NCBI RefSeq assembly: GCF_025384765.1
Contig: NZ_VHLL01000002.1
Coordinates: 310,001 to 374,000 of the forward strand
DNA length: 64,000 nt
Source of the DNA: Methanoculleus formosensis
GTDB lineage: Archaea > Halobacteriota > Methanomicrobia > Methanomicrobiales > Methanoculleaceae
Reading direction: 5' to 3'
The translations under genes and the position numbers were made by a program. The notes below the pieces were generated by a model. That model saw nothing but the letters and a program-made list of their open reading frames with translations, was not told where the DNA came from and ran no database searches. The stretch's first letter is position 1. Every line of letters starts with the position of its first letter. Below, piece after piece: positions 27,268-37,207 of the stretch.

Positions 27268-27272
27268 ATAGT

Positions 27273-27638
27273 ATGGAGATACGGTTCAAGGACGGATTGG
27301 TGCCTGTCATCGTGCAGGAACGACGGACTCGTGATGTCCTGATGCTCGCCTATGCGAACGCGGAGGCGCTGGAACTCACCAGGACCACAGGATATGCACA
27401 TTATTACAGCAGGAGCAGACAGAAACTCTGGAAGAAAGGGGAGGAGAGCGGGCACGTTCAACGAATCTCGCGCATCCTCGTCGACTGTGACGAGGATGCC
27501 ATCCTTTACGAGGTGGAGCAGATCGGTGCCGCCTGCCATACCGGCCACGCATCGTGCTTCTACCGGACGGCCGAGGGTGAGGAGATCGCTGGAAAGGTCT
27601 TCGATCCGGAGAAGGTATACGCTAATAAGGGTGAGTAA
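27273..27638 (+). CDS. hisI: Phosphoribosyl-AMP cyclohydrolase
   Basis: Opens the purine ring of PR-AMP in histidine synthesis, a Zn/Mg enzyme. 121 residues with [30 protein letters not shown] and the metal site [29 protein letters not shown] 27273 gives family length and lies 5 bases after the peptidase stop. No other his gene is nearby. Confidence 0.95.
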   Translation: MEIRFKDGLVPVIVQERRTRDVLMLAYANAEALELTRTTGYAHYYSRSRQKLWKKGEESGHVQRISRILVDCDEDAILYEVEQIGAACHTGHASCFYRTAEGEEIAGKVFDPEKVYANKGE

Positions 27639-27661
27639 CCTCATTACTATGGTGATTTTTT

Positions 27662-29560
27662 ATGAAAATTGTACCCGATACGAGCGTCGTAATAGACGGA
27701 CGCATAACATCGCTGATAAAAACCGGAGAATATAAGGGCGCAACAATAATCATACCGGAAGCCGTCGTCGCCGAGCTGGAGGCCCAGGCGAACCAGGGGC
27801 GGGAGATTGGGTTTTCCGGTCTGAACGAACTTCAGGAGCTCTTCCAGATGTCGGGGGAGAACGTCATCGAACTCCAGTATTCCGGAGAGCGCCCGAGTCT
27901 CGACCAGGTGAAACTCTCCAGCGGAGGCGAGATCGACGCCCTTATCCGGAACGTTGCGATCGACCACGACGCCCGGTTCATCACGAGCGATCTCGTGCAG
28001 GCGGAGGTGGCGAAGGCAAAAGGGCTCGACGTCACCTACCTGCGGCCGCAGATCGGCGACTTCTCGCCGCTCTCGATCGACCAGTACCTCGATGAGGAGA
28101 CGATCGCGATCACGCTCAAAGAGCGGGCGCCGCCGGTGGCAAAGATCGGAAAACTCCAGGAGACCCGCCTGGTCACCCTCCGGGATGCGCCGATGACCGA
28201 GTACGAGCTCAAGGCCATGGCGCAGGAACTCCTTGAGCGGGCGAAACGCGACCCGGACGGCTTCATCGAGCTCGAGAAGCGGGGGATCACGGTCGTCCAG
28301 ATCGGATCGCTCCGGATCTCGATTGCCCGGCGACCGTTCTCGGACGGGATGGAGATCACGGCCGTCCGGCCGCTTGTGGATCTGGCGCTCGACGACTACG
28401 CCATGGCGCCCGAGATCAAGCAGCGGATCCTCGGGAACCGCCGCGGCGTCCTGATCGCGGGACCCCCCGGAGCGGGGAAGACCACCCTCGCCCAGAGCCT
28501 CGCGACGTTCCTCGCCGACAACAACTTCATCGTGAAGACAATGGAGGCCCCGCGCGACCTGCAGGTGCCCGACCACATCACCCAGTACACGGCGCTCGAG
28601 GGGAGCATGGCGAACACCGCCGAAGCCCTCCTGCTCGTCCGGCCGGACTACGTGATCTTCGATGAAGTCCGCAAGAACGAGGACTTCACCGTCTATGCGG
28701 ATATGCGCCTCGCCGGGATGGGCATGGTCGGCGTGGTCCACGCTATGGAGGTGCACGACTGCCTCCGGCGGTTCTGCGACCGCGTGGACTACAGCATCCT
28801 GCCGCAGATCATCAACACCGTCATCTATGTCGTCAAGGGCGCTATCGCGAAGATTTACGACCTCGAACTGACGATCAAAGCACCGGAGGGCATGCCCGGC
28901 GACGTGCATATCCGCCCGGTGATCGTCGTCCGCGAGCACGACCGGCAGGAGCCCGAGATCGAGATCTTCCGCTACGAGGGTGAGACCCTGGTGATGCCGC
29001 TCGCGAAAAAGAGAGACGCCGGAGAGCCGATCGCAGCACCGGCGGAGCATCCGGTCGTCGTGTCGAAGACGGCGGCGGAACCCGAGGAGAACGTCACCTG
29101 GAAGGTTGCGGGAAAAGAGGTCCAGCGCGAGATCGGGCGGTATACGAGCGGCCCGGTCGAGGTCAGGATCATCAGCGACAACAAGGCGGTCGTCTACATC
29201 GATGACAAGGATGTCCCGGCGGCGATCGGGAAGGGCGGCAAGAACGTCTCGGCGATCGTGAACAAACTCGGTATCGGTATCGACATCCGGCCGAGGAGTG
29301 AACTCGAGGCGCAGAAACCCGTCGAGGAGGAGATGCAGCTCGCCGGCGGCATCAAGATCCGGCTTGACCGGAAGCAGCTGACGATCGTCTCACCCGAGAA
29401 CAGCGGTAAGATCGTGGATGTCTTCGCCGGGAAGGAGTATCTCTTCACGGCGACGGTGAACGATGAGGGGGACATCCTCCTCGCGAAGAACAGCACGATC
29501 GCCCAGGAGATGATCAAGCGCTACAACGAGGGCGAGACGATCCGGCTGCGGCCGGTATGA
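27662..29560 (+). CDS. PIN domain-ATPase-KH protein (PINc/VapC-type ATPase)
   Basis: 632-residue archaeal protein: N-terminal PIN nuclease-like domain ([12 protein letters not shown] with D6; residues 1-130), a secretion-type/VirB11-like ATPase domain with P-loop GPPGAGKT (267-274) and [14 protein letters not shown], and a C-terminal KH motif with GKGGKN (about 521). It probably binds and processes RNA in an ATP-dependent way, but its substrate is unknown. GGTGAT five bases before the ATG fits an archaeal ribosome-binding site. It lies between hisI and leuS. Confidence 0.9.
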   Translation: MKIVPDTSVVIDGRITSLIKTGEYKGATIIIPEAVVAELEAQANQGREIGFSGLNELQELFQMSGENVIELQYSGERPSLDQVKLSSGGEIDALIRNVAIDHDARFITSDLVQAEVAKAKGLDVTYLRPQIGDFSPLSIDQYLDEETIAITLKERAPPVAKIGKLQETRLVTLRDAPMTEYELKAMAQELLERAKRDPDGFIELEKRGITVVQIGSLRISIARRPFSDGMEITAVRPLVDLALDDYAMAPEIKQRILGNRRGVLIAGPPGAGKTTLAQSLATFLADNNFIVKTMEAPRDLQVPDHITQYTALEGSMANTAEALLLVRPDYVIFDEVRKNEDFTVYADMRLAGMGMVGVVHAMEVHDCLRRFCDRVDYSILPQIINTVIYVVKGAIAKIYDLELTIKAPEGMPGDVHIRPVIVVREHDRQEPEIEIFRYEGETLVMPLAKKRDAGEPIAAPAEHPVVVSKTAAEPEENVTWKVAGKEVQREIGRYTSGPVEVRIISDNKAVVYIDDKDVPAAIGKGGKNVSAIVNKLGIGIDIRPRSELEAQKPVEEEMQLAGGIKIRLDRKQLTIVSPENSGKIVDVFAGKEYLFTATVNDEGDILLAKNSTIAQEMIKRYNEGETIRLRPV

Positions 29561-29598
29561 TGGGGCAACTATGAGGAACCAGAATCTGGAGGCTTAGA

Positions 29599-32376
29599 GT
29601 GGGCGGACTTGATATGCAGGAGAGCGAACGGGAGTGCATCACCCGGTGGGAGCACGCGTTCGAGGCCGATCCGGCAGAGAAGGAGAAGTATTACCTGACC
29701 GTGGCGTACCCGTATCCGAGCGGGGCGATGCACGTCGGGCACGGGCGGACCTACATCGTCCCGGATGTCCTCGCCCGGTACCAGCGGATGCGGGGGAAGC
29801 AGGTCCTCTTCCCGATGGCGTTCCACGTCACCGGCACCCCGGTCATCGGGATATCAAAGAGGATCTCGAACGGCGACGCGAAGACGATCGGGCTCTACCG
29901 CGACCTCTACCGGGTGCCGCAGGACATCCTGGACCGGTTCATCGACCCGATGGAGATCGTCCGCTACTTCTCGGAGGAGTACCGGCGGGTGATGCAGAAG
30001 TGCGGGCTCTCGATCGACTGGCGGCGGCGGTTCATCACCGTCGATCCCCAGTACAGCAAGTTCATCGAGTGGCAGTACAAGCACCTGCACGAGGACGAGC
30101 ACGCCGTCAAGGGCGCTCACCCGGTCAAATACTGCCCACAGTGCGAGAACCCGGTCGGCGATCACGACCTCCTCGAGGGCGACAAGGCCGAGATCATCAA
30201 ATTCACCCTGGTGATCTTCTCCTGGGACGGCGCGAAGGTTCCGTGCGCCACCCTCCGGCCCGAGACGGTCTACGGGGTGACGAACCTCTGGGTGAACCCG
30301 GACGTCACCTACGTCCGGACGACGGTCGACGGCGAGGAGTGGATCCTGAGCCGGGAGGCGGCAGGGAAACTCGCCCTGCAGGATCATGAGGTCGTTGTGG
30401 GAGAGGAGATCCCCGGGACGGCGCTCGTCGACCGGACGGTCTCCCACCCCCTCTCCGGCGAGGTTCCGGTTCTGCCGGCCTCGTTCGTCGACCCGGAGAT
30501 GGGAACCGGGATCGTGATGAGCGTTCCCGCCCACGCGCCGTTCGACTACATCGCCCTCCGCGACCTGCAGCAGCAGGGGAAGTATACGGCCATCCGGCCG
30601 GTCCCGCTCATATCCGTCGAGGGCTACGGCGAGATCCCGGCAGAGGACGCGGTCGAGCGCTCGGGCATCCGCGACCAGAACGACCCGGGGATGGAGGCGC
30701 TCACCCAGGAGGTCTACAGCGCGGAGTTCTCCCGCGGGAAGGTCTTTGAGAAGTACGGCGGTAAGCCCGTCCGCGAGGCCCGGGACGATGTTGCGGCGCT
30801 GATGATGGAGCGCTACGGCTCGATCCCGATGTACGAGTTTGACAACCGCCAGGTGATCTGCCGCTGCGGCGGGAGGGTCTATGTGAAGATCCTGCACGAC
30901 CAGTGGTTCCTGGAGTACAGCGACCCGTGCTGGAAGGAGCAGGTGAAGACCCAGCTCGAGAGGATGGCGCTCGTCCCGCCCGAGGTCCGGACAGAGTTCG
31001 ACCGGACGGTCGACTGGCTGAAGGACTGGGCCTGCACCCGCCGGGTGGGGCTCGGGACGAAACTCCCCTGGGACCCGACCTGGATCATCGAGCCGCTCTC
31101 CGACTCGACGATCTACATGGCCTACTACACGATCGCCCATCACCTGAAGGCGATCCCGCCGGAGAACCTGACGCCGGAGGTCTTCGATTACATCTTCAAG
31201 GGCGAAGGGAACCCCGAGACCGTCGACCGGGAGACGCTTGACCGGCTCCGAAGCGAGTTCCTCTACTGGTACCCCTACGACTACCGGTTCTCGGCAAAGG
31301 ATCTCATCTCGAACCACCTCACCTTCCAGCTCTTCCACCACCGGGCGATCTTCCCGCAGGAACTGCAGCCGAAGGGCATGGTGATCTTCGGGATGGGCCT
31401 CCTGAACGGGGCGAAGATGTCGTCGAGCAAGGGCAACGTCTTCCTGCTCGAGGACGCCGTGGAGGAGTTCGGCGCCGATACGGTCCGGATGTTCCTTGTC
31501 GGGAGCGCGGAGCCCTGGCAGGACTTCGACTGGAGGAACGAGCTCGTCTCTTCGACGAGGAAGCAGATCGAGCGGTTCTGGAACACGGTCGAGGGTGCAA
31601 AAGAGGCGGAGGGCGCTTACGACATCGACGCCTGGCTCGCGAGCAGACTCCAGCGCCGTATCGAGAGCACCACTGCGGCGCTCGACGGGTTCCAGACCCG
31701 GCAGGCGTTGCAGGAGGCGTTCTTCGGGGTGGAGGCCGACCTGAAGTGGTACCGCCGCCGCCTGCCCGAGGGCGCAACCGGCGGGGCGGTGATGCTGGAC
31801 TTCTGCCGCACCTGGGTGCGGCTGCTCGCCCCGGTCGTCCCCTTCACCTGCGAGGCGCTCTGGAAGAGCGTCGGCGGGGAGGGCATGATCTCCTTCGCCC
31901 CCTGGCCTGAGGTGGACGAGAGCAGGGTCAGACCGGAGATCGAACTCGCCGAGGAACTTCTCGCGAGGACGGTCGAAGATATCGAGTCGATCAGGAGACT
32001 CATCCCGATGGAGCCGGAGTCGATCAGCCTCTTCGTCGCCCCGGCATGGAAGCACGAGGCCTTCCGGATCATCGCGGCATCGGCCGACAAGACGAGGGTT
32101 ATGCGCGAGATCATGCAGAACGAGGGGATGCGCAAGCGCGGCCGCGAGGCGACGGACGCCGCAAAGCAGATCACGAAACTTGTCCTGAAACTCCCGCCCG
32201 AACTCGTGAGACAGCTCACGGCGTCGCAACTCGACGAGCAGGCGATCCTCGAGGGCGCACGGGCGTTCCTGGAGCACGAGTTCGGCGTGCCGGTGAAGGT
32301 CCTCGCCGCCGAGGCGAGTGCTCACCCGAAGGCCTCGGGGGCGCTCCCGTTCAAGCCGGCGATCGTGATCGAGTAA
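29599..32376 (+). CDS. leuS: Leucyl-tRNA synthetase
   Basis: Charges tRNA-Leu. 925 residues, class Ia, archaeal type. HIGH region YPSGAMHVGHGRTY, a CP1 editing domain (about 210-420, with the TLRPETVYGVTNLW threonine-rich loop), the KMSKS equivalent GAKMSSSKGN, then the anticodon-binding helical bundle and C-terminal domain. GTG 29599 is preferred because GGAGG lies six bases upstream; ATG 29614 is the alternative. Confidence 0.97.
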   Translation: MGGLDMQESERECITRWEHAFEADPAEKEKYYLTVAYPYPSGAMHVGHGRTYIVPDVLARYQRMRGKQVLFPMAFHVTGTPVIGISKRISNGDAKTIGLYRDLYRVPQDILDRFIDPMEIVRYFSEEYRRVMQKCGLSIDWRRRFITVDPQYSKFIEWQYKHLHEDEHAVKGAHPVKYCPQCENPVGDHDLLEGDKAEIIKFTLVIFSWDGAKVPCATLRPETVYGVTNLWVNPDVTYVRTTVDGEEWILSREAAGKLALQDHEVVVGEEIPGTALVDRTVSHPLSGEVPVLPASFVDPEMGTGIVMSVPAHAPFDYIALRDLQQQGKYTAIRPVPLISVEGYGEIPAEDAVERSGIRDQNDPGMEALTQEVYSAEFSRGKVFEKYGGKPVREARDDVAALMMERYGSIPMYEFDNRQVICRCGGRVYVKILHDQWFLEYSDPCWKEQVKTQLERMALVPPEVRTEFDRTVDWLKDWACTRRVGLGTKLPWDPTWIIEPLSDSTIYMAYYTIAHHLKAIPPENLTPEVFDYIFKGEGNPETVDRETLDRLRSEFLYWYPYDYRFSAKDLISNHLTFQLFHHRAIFPQELQPKGMVIFGMGLLNGAKMSSSKGNVFLLEDAVEEFGADTVRMFLVGSAEPWQDFDWRNELVSSTRKQIERFWNTVEGAKEAEGAYDIDAWLASRLQRRIESTTAALDGFQTRQALQEAFFGVEADLKWYRRRLPEGATGGAVMLDFCRTWVRLLAPVVPFTCEALWKSVGGEGMISFAPWPEVDESRVRPEIELAEELLARTVEDIESIRRLIPMEPESISLFVAPAWKHEAFRIIAASADKTRVMREIMQNEGMRKRGREATDAAKQITKLVLKLPPELVRQLTASQLDEQAILEGARAFLEHEFGVPVKVLAAEASAHPKASGALPFKPAIVIE

Positions 32377-32387
32377 GGACGCCCACT

Positions 32388-32408
32388 CTTTTTTACGCTT
32401 GTTTTTCG
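32388..32408 (+). terminator. T-rich transcription stop after leuS
   Basis: CTTTTTTACGCTTGTTTTTC shortly after the leuS stop. Archaeal RNA polymerase ends at such T-runs without a hairpin. Seen in sequence; not tested. Confidence 0.55.
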
Positions 32409-32564
32409 AGAATAGTTCTTTAAGCGTTCATCCCCCACGCCTCTCGTATCTCCATGGAGATTCGGCGGTGGAGCCGGGGCAGAGGGTCTGGTATACAATA
32501 AGGATGAAGGCCACTGTCCGTCACATGCCTCTTGAACAACCAAAGCGAGGGAAAAGCTCGTTAC

Positions 32565-32755
32565 GGTGGACCGTTGGGGTATCGCCATTGGGGGTGGGGC
32601 CCACGGGGAGGGGGGCAACCCCCCTCCCCTGTCTCCGAAACCCATCTCAGGTGCTTCGGAGCTGATTGAGAGACCCCTCCCGGCCTCCGGCCTCCTCCCC
32701 CGCCCCTGAGGGGCGGGGGCAGTGCGTGGCGATAGCCAATGAAAAGCCGCGCATG
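32565..32755 (+). repeat. Dispersed fourth copy of the ~150-bp element with inverted ends
   Basis: TATCGCCAT ... GTGGCGATA (32580-32734, 155 bp) with the same G-rich and C-rich blocks as the array at 10.2-10.7 kb. The flanks GGTGGACCGTTGGGG and GCCAATGAAAAGCCG also match the array spacers. The copy lies between leuS and a convergent gene, 22 kb from the array. The rest of the 32409-32928 gap shows no gene. Confidence 0.88.
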
Positions 32756-32928
32756 GGTTTGTGTACCCAGTTAGAGAACTGAAGCGGGAGAAGGTCCTAC
32801 GTGCAAGTGACAAGCAACGACATCAGAACGGCAGGAGCACTCTACCTCACTGCACCGAAAATCAGAATGAAGAACGCGGATTTACAGCCCGCAAAAGAGA
32901 AGCGATACCGGGTCGAAGAAAAATCCGG

Positions 32929-33255
32929 TTACTCTTTCCCCTTCACGGCCTGCTGGGCCTTCTTCGCCCGCTCTTTCGCCGTGTACCCGGTCACCTGCTG
33001 GAGGTAGTTCCTGAACCGGCGGTTGGTGTCGATGATCGTCTCGTCGTCGACGGTCTTGTCCGCCTCGGTATCGACGACCAGGGTCTTTCCGCCTGCACCC
33101 AAAGAGACCTCAAGACGCAGGAGCGCTCCGTAGGAGATAATATAATGGCCGTCCTCCGCCGCACGGGGTTCGGTCTCGAACTGGTCGCGGAGTCCCTGGA
33201 TCATCGATTCTGCGAGTTGTTTCGTGTATCCGCGCTTGATCGGGTATTCCTGCAT
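32929..33255 (-). CDS. DUF5611 family protein
   Basis: 108-residue small soluble protein starting MQEYPIKRGYTKQL, the usual start of this methanogen family. It contains GLRDQFETEP and DTNRRFRNYLQQVTGYTAKER. Function unknown. A GTG at 33273 would add six residues; ATG 33255 matches the family start better. Divergent from the PAC2 gene, separated by about 60 bases. Confidence 0.75.
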   Translation of the reverse strand: MQEYPIKRGYTKQLAESMIQGLRDQFETEPRAAEDGHYIISYGALLRLEVSLGAGGKTLVVDTEADKTVDDETIIDTNRRFRNYLQQVTGYTAKERAKKAQQAVKGKE

Positions 33256-33314
33256 AATATTTTTAAGGGACACTCAGCTATGTTAAACTAATCCAGGAGT
33301 GAGTGATTGATCCC

Positions 33315-34028
33315 ATGGACGATATAAAGGTTACATCCAGAGCGCTCGAGGGCGCCGGAAAAACGGTCCTGATCGGCTTTCCCGGGAGCGGACTCGTCGG
33401 GAGTATTGCCCTGCAGTATCTCGTCGAGCAGATGGAGTTCGAACAGATAGGGGCGATCACGAGCAAATACTTCCCGCCGGTCGCCCTCATGACGAAAGGC
33501 GTCATCAATGCTCCCGTACGCCTCTACGAGAAGGATGGCCTCGTCGCGGTCATCTCCGACGTCCCCATCCACCCGGCGATCAGCTACGAGGTGGCGAACG
33601 GCATCATGGACTGGCTCACCCAGTTCGATATCAGGGAGATCGTCACGATCGCAGGGATCATCACGAACGAACCGGAGAAGAGGGTCTTCGGGGTCGCGAC
33701 CAGCAGCGAAGTGCTGCAGCGCGTCGAGGAGAAGACGATCATCCTTCCGATGGGGAGCATCTCCGGCGTCGCGGCAAGCCTCCTCACGGAGTGCAAGACG
33801 CGGGGCATCCCGGGGATAGGGCTCCTCGGCGAGACGGTGAACACCCCCGACCCGCGGTCGTCGGCGGCCACGATCGAGGTCCTGAACCAGATCTACGACC
33901 TCAACCTGGACATCCAGCCGCTGCTCGAACAGGCGGTGGAGATCGAGGCGGCAATGTCCGAGATCGCCGAGCAGGTGCAGAAGACGGAGGCTACGCCCCG
34001 GAGAGAGCAACTGCCGATGTATGGGTGA
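33315..34028 (+). CDS. PAC2-family proteasome assembly chaperone-like protein
   Basis: 237-residue archaeal homologue of PAC2/PbaB, chaperone-like proteins linked to proteasome assembly. Signatures are VLIGFPGSGLVGSIALQYLV and GIGLLGETVNTPDPRSSAA, with an acidic helical C-terminus. ATG 33315 (MDDIKVTS) is preferred over the upstream GTG 33303. It lies 6 bases before a DUF473 gene. Confidence 0.87.
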   Translation: MDDIKVTSRALEGAGKTVLIGFPGSGLVGSIALQYLVEQMEFEQIGAITSKYFPPVALMTKGVINAPVRLYEKDGLVAVISDVPIHPAISYEVANGIMDWLTQFDIREIVTIAGIITNEPEKRVFGVATSSEVLQRVEEKTIILPMGSISGVAASLLTECKTRGIPGIGLLGETVNTPDPRSSAATIEVLNQIYDLNLDIQPLLEQAVEIEAAMSEIAEQVQKTEATPRREQLPMYG

Positions 34029-34034
34029 GGAAGC

Positions 34035-34424
34035 ATGAAGCACGCAGCGTTAACCGGAATTTCGCCGGCGGTCATTGCCGAACTCAAGAACGGCAGGGCC
34101 CGCACCCTCGAACTGACCAGCGCCCACAACATCATCACGCTGACCGAGGCCGCTCCCGGCGAGTGCATCTTCGTGACGTCGGTGAACGAGGAAGACCTCT
34201 CGCCCGGCGATCCGGGGATCATGGTCGATCTCCTCGCCCTCAACATCGGCATGAGGCGGATCGAGGTCGCCAACTCGTTCTTCTACGAGGAGCGGGAGCG
34301 GATGTCCGCCCGGATCAAGGTCCAGTTCCGGGGGATAACCCTCACGCGCGACGTGGAGGGGCGGAAGTGGGGAGACCCGACCAAAGTCGAGATCGTCCGT
34401 TCGGCATGTTACCGGGCCGGATGA
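34035..34424 (+). CDS. DUF473 family protein
   Basis: 129-residue methanogen protein of unknown function, with an alpha/beta pattern: LTGISPAVIAELKNG, ARTLELTSAHN and MRRIEVANSFFYEERERM. A GAGG ribosome-binding site lies 5 bases before the ATG. Likely co-transcribed with the PAC2 gene. The conserved family name is all that can be said. Confidence 0.78.
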   Translation: MKHAALTGISPAVIAELKNGRARTLELTSAHNIITLTEAAPGECIFVTSVNEEDLSPGDPGIMVDLLALNIGMRRIEVANSFFYEERERMSARIKVQFRGITLTRDVEGRKWGDPTKVEIVRSACYRAG

Positions 34425-34502
34425 TCCGCTCCTCCATTTTGGCGTCAGAACCCTCAAAGGGTTAATATCCCCGTGCGACCAAAATGTATGGGAATACCAC
34501 AG

Positions 34503-34577
34503 GGGTCTGTGGCTTAGCCAGGACATAGCGCCGGGCTTCTAACCCGGATGCCGAGGGTTCGAATCCCTCCAGGCCCG
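34503..34577 (+). tRNA. tRNA-Arg (anticodon TCT)
   Basis: 75-nt tRNA. Acceptor GGGTCTG pairs with CAGGCCC, anticodon stem CCGGG/CCCGG encloses CTTCTAA with anticodon TCT at 34538-34540, and the T-loop is GGTTCGAATCC. Discriminator G; CCA not encoded. No intron. A T-run (ATTTTTAT) follows. Confidence 0.97.
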
Positions 34578-34710
34578 TCATTTTTATCCTCAGTTGCGAG
34601 TGTCAGGAGATAGGCGCCGCCATACCCCGTTCTCCGGCATGAACGTTCAAAACCTCATCCCGGTCAGGTATGAGCCTTATTCAACGCGGAACCTGTACCG
34701 CGATGGATCT

Positions 34711-34760
34711 AACTAATAGTTATTAAGTAACCGATAGTTATATTACAACCGATAGATATA
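34711..34760 (+). promoter_or_regulatory. Three 18-bp operator-like repeats upstream of the redox cassette
   Basis: TAACTAATAGTTA (34711-34723, a perfect palindrome), TAACCGATAGTTA (34729-34741) and CAACCGATAGATA (34747-34759) start exactly 18 bases apart, so they lie on one face of the DNA over nearly two turns each. They overlap TATA-like sequence about 80-130 bases before the first gene. The TetR-type regulator at the end of the cassette is the natural candidate to bind them (inference). Confidence 0.65.
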
Positions 34761-34840
34761 CACATCTGACGTGACTCTCTCCCGATAGGAGGGAGGTGCG
34801 AGCGGGTTCTGAAGGCCCCTGCCTTCATGGAGTGAGCGAG

Positions 34841-35641
34841 ATGGAAGTAGAGTCTGTCATACTGGTTTACTTTTCACCAACCAGGACGACGAAAGCGGTC
34901 GTCCAGGGTATCGCACGCGGACTGAACCGCGGCAACGTGGAGATGCTCGACATCACCCGGCCGGATGCAAGAAGAGAGCCCTTACGAACCTCGGAGAACG
35001 AGCTCCTCATCATCGGCGTGCCGGTCTACATGGGAAGGGTGCCGGCACTCCTGAACGAGTGGCTGCACACGATCTCCGCCCGGAATACGCCTGCGGTACC
35101 TGTCGTCGTCTACGGTAACCGCGTCTATGACGATGCGCTCATCGAACTCGGCGATATCCTGCTTCAACGCGGATGCAGGCCGATCGCCGGTGCGGCCTAC
35201 ATCGGGGAGCACTCGTTCTCCACCGACGAGACCCCGACGGCGGGAGGACGTCCGGATGCAGGCGACCTCTCCCACGCAGAGTCGTTCGGGCGAACGATCC
35301 GGGAGAAACTCGCTGCCGTCCCCTCCGCCGACCGTATCGCCGATCTCTCCCTGCCCGGCACCCGCCCGTACCGGGGAGATTCGAGGCTGTGGACCGTCGA
35401 TTTCATCGCGGGCGGCGATGCGTGTGTCCGGTGCGGGATCTGTGCGGAGGGATGCCCTGTCGGCGCCATCGATCCGGAGGACTATGCCCTGGTCGACACG
35501 ACGACGTGCATCACCTGCTGCGCGTGCATCAAGAACTGCCCGGAGAACGCCCGAACGATGAAGCCCGGGCCGGTTAGTGACGCATCGATGCGCCTCCATA
35601 CGCTGTATCGCGAGCGAAAGGAGCCGGAACATTTCCTGTAA
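34841..35641 (+). CDS. Flavodoxin-ferredoxin fusion (EFR1-type)
   Basis: 266-residue electron-transfer protein. Residues 1-150 are a flavodoxin-like FMN domain (ILVYFSPTRTTKAVV, GVPVYMGRVP). Residues 190-240 hold two 4Fe-4S motifs, CVRCGICAEGCPVGA and CITCCACIKNCPENA. Likely a soluble redox carrier or reductase in the cytosol. ATG 34841 is chosen because the sequence before it has no domain. First gene of a plus-strand redox cassette behind three operator-like repeats. Confidence 0.88.
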   Translation: MEVESVILVYFSPTRTTKAVVQGIARGLNRGNVEMLDITRPDARREPLRTSENELLIIGVPVYMGRVPALLNEWLHTISARNTPAVPVVVYGNRVYDDALIELGDILLQRGCRPIAGAAYIGEHSFSTDETPTAGGRPDAGDLSHAESFGRTIREKLAAVPSADRIADLSLPGTRPYRGDSRLWTVDFIAGGDACVRCGICAEGCPVGAIDPEDYALVDTTTCITCCACIKNCPENARTMKPGPVSDASMRLHTLYRERKEPEHFL

Positions 35642-35701
35642 CGGATAGGTTCGTGCCGGCAATCGGGAGATATTTCAGGGTTGCAGACTGAGGATATACG
35701 T

Positions 35702-36538
35702 ATGGAGCACCGTCCGTTCTATTCAGTCCGCCCCCTCTTCCCCGTCTACCCGGAGGATCCGTCGCCGCACGAGAGGCGCTGGGTCCTGGTTCAGGGGAAC
35801 TCCGTGCTCTTCACGGGCAACCCGGCACCCGGCACCGTCCTGATGCCGGACCCGCTCCCCGCCGGTCTCTCGTGCGGCGCGCCGGTCTACCTCGGCACCC
35901 GCGACGCCGCCGCCTACTACGCTTGCGAGGTCGCTGCCGGAGCCGCGCTCCCCACCGGCTGGCAGCCGTCGCCCGTCCGGGAACTTCTCGGCAGGGTCCC
36001 GGAGAGCAATATGGCCGTCGCCGCCTACGCAGTGCGGATCCTCGACTTTGACCGGTCGACCGCCTTCTGCGGCAGGTGCGGCGCAACGACCCGTCCGCTC
36101 ACGACTGAGAGGGCACGGGCCTGCACGGCCTGCAACCGCATCGTCTACCCCCGGATCTCCCCCGCCATCATCGTGCTGATCAAGAGAGGGGAGGAGATCC
36201 TCCTCGCCCGTTCCCCCCGCTTCACGCCGGGGCTCTTCTCGGTCATCGCCGGATTCAACGAGCCCGGGGAGAACCTCGAACAGACCGTCCACCGCGAGGT
36301 CGCGGAAGAGGTCGGGATTACGGTGCGAAACATCCGCTACTTCGGGAGCGAGCCCTGGCCGTTCCCCGACTCGCTCATGATCGGCTTCGTCGCGGAGCAT
36401 GCCGGCGGGGAGATCCGGGTCGACAACCAGGAGATCGAGGCCGCCGGCTGGTTTTCCCGCGAGACCCTGCCCTCCGTTCCAACGGGGGCAAGCATATCGC
36501 GGGCGCTGATCGAGGCCTGGCGCCGGCGGGAGATTTAA
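35702..36538 (+). CDS. nudC: NAD(H) pyrophosphatase NudC
   Basis: Nudix hydrolase that cleaves NADH to NMNH and AMP; bacterial NudC also removes NAD caps from RNA. 278 residues: variable N-terminal domain, zinc ribbon FCGRCGATT ... CTACNR (about 121-145), Nudix box GFNEPGENLEQTVHREVAEEVG, and the NudC motif SEPWPFPDSLMIGF. Full length with all catalytic Glu residues. In the same direction as the flavodoxin-ferredoxin gene, 60 bases downstream of it. Confidence 0.92.
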   Translation: MEHRPFYSVRPLFPVYPEDPSPHERRWVLVQGNSVLFTGNPAPGTVLMPDPLPAGLSCGAPVYLGTRDAAAYYACEVAAGAALPTGWQPSPVRELLGRVPESNMAVAAYAVRILDFDRSTAFCGRCGATTRPLTTERARACTACNRIVYPRISPAIIVLIKRGEEILLARSPRFTPGLFSVIAGFNEPGENLEQTVHREVAEEVGITVRNIRYFGSEPWPFPDSLMIGFVAEHAGGEIRVDNQEIEAAGWFSRETLPSVPTGASISRALIEAWRRREI

Positions 36539-36600
36539 CGAGATGGGCCGGTGCGCCCTCTCCATGGGAACACTGCATGGACAACACTGAGTGGTGAACG

Positions 36601-37185
36601 ATGACAAAGGTAGTCGCGATCAACGCCAGCCCCCGGAAAAAGGGAAATACTTCCATTCTTCTGGGGCATATCCTGGAAGAGCTTGAGAACGCCGGTATCG
36701 ACACTGAAGAGGTGAGCCTCGGCGGAGGCGAGGTGCGGGGCTGTACCGCCTGCATGAGGTGCCGGGAGAACCAGGACGGGCACTGCGCCTTAGACGACGA
36801 TATCGTCAACACCTGCATCGATAAGATGGTCGAGGCGGACGGGATCGTCCTCGGTTCGCCGGTATACTTCCTCGACGTCACGGCCGGGATGAAAGGACTG
36901 ATCGACCGGGCAGGGTTTGTCGCGATGGTCAACAACGACCTCTTCCGGCGCAAGGTCGGCGTCGCAGTGACCGTCATGCGCAGGGCCGGAGCCACCACCG
37001 CCCTGAACACGATGATCAACTTCATGGTATACTCCGGCATGATCGTTCCGGGGAAACCCGTCATCGGTCTCGGGAGAGAGATCGGGGCTGTTAGCGGGGA
37101 TGATGAGGGGATCGGGCGCGCTCGCGATGCCGGCAAAAACATGGCATGGCTGCTTGAGGCGCTCGCGACCCCGCGGGGATCGTGA
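36601..37185 (+). CDS. NADPH-dependent FMN reductase-like iron-sulfur flavoprotein
   Basis: 194-residue flavodoxin-fold protein. INASPRKKGNTSILL is the FMN phosphate loop, and CTACMRCRENQDGHC is a compact cysteine cluster like that of archaeal iron-sulfur flavoproteins. GSPVYFLDVTAGMKGLIDR is also conserved. Likely reduces FMN, quinones or peroxides/O2 as part of oxidative-stress defence (inference from family). Confidence 0.85.
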   Translation: MTKVVAINASPRKKGNTSILLGHILEELENAGIDTEEVSLGGGEVRGCTACMRCRENQDGHCALDDDIVNTCIDKMVEADGIVLGSPVYFLDVTAGMKGLIDRAGFVAMVNNDLFRRKVGVAVTVMRRAGATTALNTMINFMVYSGMIVPGKPVIGLGREIGAVSGDDEGIGRARDAGKNMAWLLEALATPRGS

Positions 37186-37207
37186 GAGGAAAGGCCGGAG
37201 AGTCGGG

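Noticed and set aside
29854-32325. 823-codon open frame antisense to leuS
   Set aside because: Composition is Leu/Arg/Asp/Val-rich shadow coding; leuS on the other strand has all catalytic motifs.
32801-33007. Small plus-strand ORF after the repeat copy at 32.6 kb
   Set aside because: It overlaps the end of the DUF5611 gene antisense and has no coding features.
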